Source: Tulasnella sp. 424 (lineage: Eukaryota > Basidiomycota > Agaricomycetes > Cantharellales > Tulasnellaceae). From it: a stretch of 64,000 nt of DNA. Positions 57,897-64,000 of the stretch are shown here, piece after piece. The stretch is from positions 1 through 64,000 of the forward strand of contig WSUB01000022.1 in assembly GCA_019633425.1 (NCBI GenBank), given 5' to 3'. The first letter of the stretch is position 1, and the number at the start of each line of letters is the position of its first letter. A model generated the notes under the pieces. The model saw nothing but the letters and a program-made list of their open reading frames with translations, ran no database searches and had not been told where the DNA came from. A program made the translations under genes and the position numbers.

Positions 57897-58430
57897 CACC
57901 CTTCGACGAGCTTAGTTGGTATCCCGTCTCGACTCCCCACCGTCGGAAGTGCGCCAAATCTGGTTATTTGGTTGGGGTCTGAGGCGAAAGGCCGACTCCG
58001 ACAAAAGTGAGCACACTCTTCCCTTACCTCGCCCTTTCTCCAAGTAGGGCTTGCTTCCGCTCCTCAACCACACTTCGCCGCCTCCCTATGACGAGCTTCA
58101 GCCGGGCCCCACTGTCGGAAGTGTGTCGAATTCGGTTGGCGTGACGTCTGAGGGGGAAAAATCGACTTCGACGTTTGCGAGCATACTCTTCCCTTTTCCC
58201 TTGCCCTTTCTCTAAGCAGGGCCTGCTTCCGCTCCCCTACAACACTTCACCTCCTCCCTTCGACGAGCTTTGCTGGCACCGCCCGCCGGAAGTACGTCGA
58301 ATGTGGTTATTTTGGTCGGGGGTCCGAGGCGAAACGTCGACTCCCGACATTAGCGAGCACACTCTTCCCTTATACCTCGCCCTATCTCCAAGCAAGGCCT
58401 GCATCCGCTGTCCAACCACCTTTTCCTCGA
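57897..58430. repeat. Tandem repeat, three copies of ~170-185 nt
   Basis: The anchor GACGAGCTT occurs at 57905, 58090 and 58262. Each copy continues with a GTCGGAAGTGYG-like block, a GAGGCGAAA/GAGGGGGAAA block with CGACTCCGAC, GCAYACTCTTCCCTT and TCTCYAAGYAGGGCYTGCTTCCGCT. Copies are diverged but clear. They are not a coding repeat, since the lengths differ by non-multiples of three. Confidence 0.75.
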
Positions 58431-59633
58431 CACTGCTAACCCTGCGCACTCTGTCAAGCTCCATGTGATGAGACGAGCTGAGCATCGCGCTTGAGGACGC
58501 CTGAGGACGTTGTCATGCTGGAAAGAAAGAAAGGCTGAGGACGAGGAGGGAAGTTGAGATCGTGTTGAGAGCAGTAGCCTTTGCGACTTCGCGAGCTCAG
58601 TATGTCCTCTTTATATCGAACCCAGGCGAGCCTTTATCCCTCTCTACAAAAGGAAATCCAATATCGGGCAGTAATTGAAGGCCCAATGACGTCTTTTACT
58701 CCCCGTTCGATGATGAGTTACCGAGACAGACAGACTCAATACATCTCACGACCAACCCCCAGTCGACAATAACTCACCTCAGCGGGAACTTCCGTATACT
58801 GTATATAACTTCCCGCGCACCTTACACTGAGCTGGGGGACCCGACGCGGTGGGTTTCTTAGTGTTTTTCGGTTCGCTGTGCAAGTTGCCCACACGCGCTC
58901 GAGAGAGCTCTGGAGAGATCGAACAAGAGCTCCGTGCACAAGACGTCACGAGCCCGGCTGGGAGGCTCGCTCAACGGCGGAGGCGGGCAAGGTTGAGATG
59001 ATAAGAGAAAGTTTCCGGGAAACTCCATATGCGATATATGCGAATTAAATAACGAACAGAAGAGTAAGTAAGTATGTAATAGGAGAGAGAAGAAAGAAGG
59101 AAGCGACCTGTCGGTGCTGAGAGTTGAATAGAAGAGAAACCAGTAGCAGTATACGAATAGCTAGAGAGACGAGACGAGACGAGACGACAGCATAGTGCGA
59201 TAGCGAATAGCGAGGGAGTCTAGCAGACGATGCAGGAGAGAGGAAATACACAGAGTAGCAGACAGTTTGGGGAGAGTAAAGGATACACAGGTTATGAGAG
59301 ACAGCCGAGAGAACCGAGAAAACCGAAAAGAGTCGATGCCATGAGAGAGGAAAGGGTGGAAGGGAATAAACAGCTGGAAATGGATACCAGGGAGAGCGCG
59401 GATGCAAATAAGTGGAAGATGCTGGAGGCGGAAGAGAGGTAGGGAGTTGGGTGGAGACGGAGATTGATGATGATGTGGACAGGGAAAGGTGAAGAAGTGT
59501 ACGGGAGTGTACGGTTGAGGGAGTATTGTGACTTGAAGAGAGGTGGAAAGGTGGGGATGGGTGACGTTCCGAGGGGTCCATCCCTTCATCATCCTCAAGC
59601 CGCAATCGTTCGCCACTCCAACGAGCGAGACGT
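58431..59633. other. Gene-poor, purine-rich region
   Basis: Purine-rich plus strand with a short (GAGAC)4 run near 59166-59186. The long minus-strand frames (59045-59659, 59161-59637) are low-complexity Ser/Leu/Pro readings of CT-rich sequence and are probably not genes. The right part is the 3' flank of Cys/His-rich protein copy 2. Confidence 0.45.
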
Positions 59634-59897
59634 TCAAGTCGAGACTTCAAACAGTCCACGGTACTTCTCGCCCAACATCCGCTCCTCCTCTTGCTCCCTC
59701 ATCATGCGCAGCTTGGGGTCCATGGACGTAGCGGCCCATTTGGCGTACGCGGGGGCGCAGGACGCGCATGGGCTGGGTACCGATTGCGTCCCGCTCGGCG
59801 AGGTGTTTGGGCTGCACCGCGGAGATGGGGATGCGCACGGTACGAGCTGCGTGAAGACGTGCTTGCATTTGAAAGTGTGGTTGATTGATTGGCACAT
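59634..59897 (-). CDS. Small Cys/His-rich protein, copy 2
   Basis: An 87-aa paralogue of 49639-49914 on the same strand. Shared positions are C2, S4, N6, K10-C11-x-H13, P20-C21, C28 (C30 in copy 1) and C44-x2-C47, then the block PAYAKW, followed by a charged helix (MMREQEEERMLGEKYR) and LFE near the end. The middle loop is Ser/Pro-rich and not conserved. A 77-nt 5'UTR intron (59916-59992) and a TATAAA (60277-60282) in the same AAGCTATAAAGCC context as copy 1 support a shared gene architecture. No signal peptide or membrane segment. I cannot name the family; metal binding is inferred from the Cys/His spacing. Confidence 0.75.
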   Translation of the reverse strand: MCQSINHTFKCKHVFTQLVPCASPSPRCSPNTSPSGTQSVPSPCASCAPAYAKWAATSMDPKLRMMREQEEERMLGEKYRGLFEVST

Positions 59898-59915
59898 TAT
59901 TGAATTTGGAAGTGT

Positions 59916-59992
59916 CTGTGGTTGGAGAGAGAGGGTGGTTAGACGCGCGGGTCAAAGCAGTGGTGATTGTGGGGGGCTATGCGCGCACTTAC
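59916..59992 (-). other. 5'UTR intron of Cys/His-rich protein copy 2
   Basis: Minus strand GTAAGT donor (59987-59992) and CACAG acceptor ending at 59916, 18 nt upstream of the ATG. Confidence 0.55.
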
Positions 59993-60276
59993 CGATCGGA
60001 ACGAATAGGTATAAGGTATGTTAAGCTTATTAGACTTCAAGTCTCTTTGAAGGTAGTACTAGTTATTTCCAAATCCTTTCGGAAGGGAAGGGGAAAGCAA
60101 AATAGACTGGGGAGGGTGTGAGAGACAAGAGAGAAGAAGAAGAGAGGGGGGGAGGGGGGGAGGGAGCGGAGAGCGTGAGAGGCCTTTTTGGAGGGGAAGG
60201 AGGAGGCTGTTGATTAAGAAGACGAGAGACGAGCGATGTTTGGTACCTCTGGAGAGTGCCGAAATGATTCAAAGGC

Positions 60277-60282
60277 TTTATA
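60277..60282 (-). promoter_or_regulatory. TATA box of Cys/His-rich protein copy 2
   Basis: Minus strand AAGCTATAAAGCC, identical over 13 nt to the box upstream of copy 1. Confidence 0.6.
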
Positions 60283-63200
60283 GCTTTGAGTGAGTTGGGT
60301 GTGAGGGATGTCAGAGGGAGGATGTGTGTTACGTTTGAGAATGCGCAGGAGTGGGGGAGATACGAATCTCTTGTTGTGAGGGGTGAATTGCACAGTGCAC
60401 GAACAGGGCTTGCGTTTTTTGTTGGAGCTCGCGCGTAGCAGGCCCTTTTTATCTACCCACCCTCACTCTCGGAGACAGAGGACGCTAATACTTCCCATAC
60501 ACCAATTTCGACCGATAATGTTTTAGCGCGAGTCGTGGCACACAACCCAAACTTTTCGAGACTCAGAGAGAAGACGTTCGAGAACTTTTGGGTTTAGTTG
60601 ACCGAGCGACGAACCCGGAATCATCTCAAGTGACCCGACAGCTTGGATTCCCTCAAATCGCGATCCAACACACAAACACAGGGTTGCGAGAAGCTCATAT
60701 GCGACACCGGCCACGTTCCCTCCTCCCTCATCCACTTCAACCTGCTCAACCCATTTCTTTTTTTTTTGTGACACTCTGAGTTGTTGGTACGGGCTCTGAG
60801 TCGGACGAGGTCCCCTCACCTATCGCTGGCAGTTTCAGAGTAGGCCAGCTTCTGCCTCTCTCTTGTGCGTGCGTAACCGGGAAATCGCGAGAAATTCAGG
60901 GTCCAGTTTGGGCGGGCGCGCACTGCAACTCACCCGACAGCCCCGACGCAATACCGCCGCCGCAGGCTGCGCGCGCTCTCCTCGAGAGAGACTCCGCCCG
61001 CTCACTCTCCCTTTCCCTTCCTTCCCGCTCAGCCGCAGGGTAAGCCGTGCTCAGTGTGTTCGGGACTTCCCGATAGGTGGAAATAGACTGGACTGTGACT
61101 ACACCACAAATGACTACGACGCGTTTGTGTGACGACGCCCTTTTTGTGATTTCGTTGCCCCCTCGCCCCGACTTCCGGAAGAGCCTTTTCCTACATCCAA
61201 GTGATTGCCTTTTCGGGAAAAGACCTCTCAGTGTGGCGTTCCACCTCCTCTCCGTCCCATGCATGACGAACAATAAAGCACCCCATTTTCGCTTCATTTG
61301 AGTGAAACAACAGATGAGCGCGTCTAGCCGTCGTCCATCTCTTCACATTGGCCGGACATTCGCCAACTACCGATGGCTAGCCCCCCCCCTCTCGTACAGC
61401 GCGCAGGGGCAAGAGCCGTGCAACGAGGCGTAGATTACCAAATGAAGTAAAGCCTAGAATTTCCCGGTCAAGTTCCAGACTTTCCTCATCGAGATGAAAA
61501 ACCCTTTCGAAAAAAAGTATTAACTCCCGAGAGACCCCAAGCCACCACTCATTCGGAAGGCAAGGGTGCGTGTTCGTGTCTATACATATGGGGGGGAGGG
61601 CGGATCGCAATCGGGATGTGCCTTGTTATGCACGTGCACCCTGAGATAAACGATTGCCGTTCTTCCGCCATTCTTTTGGGTTCCCTTTATTCTCTCTGCC
61701 ATCCTTACTCACATTTCACCCTTCTCTCATTATATCGGGCGACTCTTCCAGAACTCTATCCGCTCTTTCGTCAATTACCGAAAGAGGAAAGGCTGTCAAC
61801 TACTTGGCTTTGTTGCCCGGAAAGGCAACTCTCATTCCCTTGTTCTACTTCGCTTTGTTTAGCGGTTGATTTCGTAAGCAAGACGACGTGACAAAGGAAA
61901 AAGAAAATCGCGCTGCACCCTTTTTTGAGTATGTACGTTAGAGAAAAAATCCGGTCCACTGTATCGCCGCTTTTTTTTTCGTTTCTATTTATTTTATTTC
62001 TTTTGTACCGCCACGACCCTCTCTCGATCCACAGCTGGCCGGCTGCGTCGTGTCGTTGAGTGGAAAGGAGCATCCACACTTCGCGTGACATCGAAAAAAA
62101 AAAACCTCACTAGCGTACTTACTGCGGCCATTAAGCGTTAGGCGCCTTTTTATATATATAGTCTAATTGATGGGACTAATTAGGAATCAGGTGGCGAAAG
62201 GTTAGGTGGGTGGTTCTAGCTTTGCGGCACGCTTGTCCCCCCCCCCCCCATCCCCATCATCTCATCAACACTCAGCCATCATCATCATCTGCATCATCGT
62301 TCCCATCATTCATCAAACAAAATAATTTTAGTTGGTGTTTCTCCGCTAGCGCGTTTCCCCCTTTGCAAGGCCGGCAGGGCTGTCCCGTTTTGGCCTTCTT
62401 ACGGTGGCGTGTTCGCCGCCAGCTTCCATCAGACCGACCCCGCCCCGCGGCTTGAGATTGAGACCGCTTCCTTTGTTGGCCCCCTCTTCGTCAGCCCACT
62501 TTGCTTCTTTGAGAACTAGCACCGTTGACGATTAAGCGGTCAAGAAGAAACGTCGACGTCTTGTGGATGCTGGCAACGGGGGGTTAGGTCACCGGACGTG
62601 GTGGAAGAAATCGACGCACTATGGCAGCAACCCAGCTAGTCGTTAGTGTGCATTTTCCAATAACCCCCCGCGTAGCTATAGGGCGGACCGCCGCAGTCGT
62701 TGGAGCCAAAAGGCCCAAGGCCACGATGCATGACGTTGAGTGGGTATGGGTAGTTTCAAAATAGCGGAAGCGAATATTTTCGAATTTCGAAAATATGGCC
62801 TGCTAAAGACAAATATAAAATAAAATAACTCGGGGCGGTCCCCATGACGTCGCCCACGTCACGCTGCCAGGATAATAAGGACCATGCTCTGTGTATGTAT
62901 GTTAGTCACTCGCATTTTTATTCTTGGCGCGTTGGAGTGGTGTCACGTTTCCCCTGCTTTTGTTTTTTACACTGTCGTGTATGCAACGTTCGGACCCCTG
63001 GCTTTTCCTTGCTCCTCCAGTCCGACTTGCTTCCGCCATCGCTGATAACACGAACAAAGTGGAAAAAGCACAAAAGCCACCAACTACCTTCATCGCTTTC
63101 CTTCTCACGAAGATAATATTCAACGACAGGCACCTGCAGGCTTCGGGAAACGAAAATCCTGCTTTGACAGATCAGCACACAGTGCACAGACTTTCGAACG

Positions 63201-64000
63201 GACAAACACAACACAGGAGAGTGGCTCTGGGGCAAAGTTGATGGGAGGGCTTTGGTTCTCTCGTCGTGTGCACGAGGCGGATCCGAGCTCGGACCGGGGC
63301 GAGGAGTAGTACGAACCCCAGCTCGTACTTTGCATCCCAAACTCCTAAAACAAGTATAGCACAGACCATCTACGAGGCAACACGGGATACGAGGACAGGA
63401 GGAGGGTCACTGGGGCTTCCCAAGGCAATCGCAATCTAATTCCCATGCTGCCCCTCGACGATTTAGTCCCCCGATGGACCGATTAACAACCTACAGATGA
63501 AATGAAAAGTTTCGCAAGGGTTGTTGGTTCGCGTAGTATGATGAAGAGGAAAGTCTAGGCTAAAGATGTATTAATTTTCTCACCTCGGAAAGATGCGACG
63601 CAGTCGCGCGGGAGGGAAGGGGCTGGAGAGAGTTCAACACTCTCTCAAGGTGGCGAACAACCCCAATTTAGTCACCGAATGGCCCACCCACCCGGCAACC
63701 CCTCCCTGCGTTCATAGCCAATCGCCGAAACATGAAAAAAGAACTAAGTTCACCGCCCCCCTTCCTTTAGCGCCAACTCCACCCCTCGGAGAGTACCGCG
63801 GCAGGCGCGATGCATTAGAGAGTGTGTTGATTTCGACGCGAGGTGGCTAATGCGGAGCTAATAAGGCAAAGACATTGCGATGCAAGTTGCAACTTTTTTT
63901 GGACGTAAGGACTTTGGCATCAATTCCCGCCGGAGGTTGGTTACTAAGGACGGGTGGAGAACATACACCGGACATGGGCACGTCGGTGAGGTAGGTAGCT
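60283..64000. other. No supportable gene to the window end
   Basis: About 3.7 kb with homopolymer runs (C13 near 62237-62249, T runs near 60765 and 61970, A runs near 62094) and short frames on both strands. None shows a protein motif or consistent splicing. It could be long UTRs or regulatory DNA of a gene beyond the window, but I see no direct sign of that. Confidence 0.4.

Noticed and set aside
59045..59659. 204-codon minus-strand frame rich in Ser, Leu and Pro
   Set aside because: Low-complexity reading of CT-rich DNA. It overlaps the end of the supported Cys/His-rich gene in another frame.

Overview
The window is nuclear DNA of a filamentous fungus, most likely a basidiomycete (Agaricomycotina). 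This is inferred from many 50-70 nt GT-AG introns, a fused haem-peroxidase/P450 oxygenase, a fungal anoctamin, and a gag-domain protein family that I know from mushroom-forming fungi. I saw no bacterial signals, rRNA, tRNA or CRISPR.

Left half (1-33 kb): a tandem, co-oriented cluster of secreted pepsin-like (family A1) aspartic proteases in three subfamilies with different gene structures. P1 (849-2924) has 12 exons. Type A (3746-5373 and 6817-8445, plus pseudogenes at 10998-13505 and 16951-18104) has 5 exons. Type B (9222, 14303, 18879, 24920 and 28234) has 3 exons. Two further A1 fragments lie at the left edge and, on the minus strand, near 5.7 kb. From 6.8 kb on, the cluster looks like repeated duplication of one unit: type A gene, conserved ~0.8 kb spacer and promoter, type B gene, then a minus-strand gag-domain gene. 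Type A copies decay from left to right while type B copies stay open. Three transposon-like insertions (11502-12774, 23632-24077, 24149-24520) can be delimited by comparing duplicated units, because sister copies supply the empty sites. An assembly gap of 98 N flanked by identical 79-nt copies damages the B2 model.

Middle (33-46 kb): a complete anoctamin/TMEM16 scramblase-family gene (+), a decayed protein kinase-TPR gene (-), and a large psi-factor-producing oxygenase/linoleate diol synthase type gene (-, 40770-45774).

Right part (46-64 kb): gene-poor sequence with several small tandem repeats. It holds four small genes: two paralogous Cys/His-rich ~90-aa proteins (minus strand, 10 kb apart, both with a 5'UTR intron and the same TATA context), a Dap1/MAPR haem-binding protein (50922-51930, 8 exons) and a UPF0357/DUF2015 membrane protein (56926-57582, 4 exons). 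From ~60.3 kb to the end I see no supportable gene.

The proteases are predicted to be secreted zymogens activated by acid or Kex2-type cleavage. The remaining genes serve lipid (scramblase, oxylipin), haem/sterol and unknown roles and show no obvious pathway link. Exon boundaries were placed by hand from splice consensus, phase and paralogue comparison.
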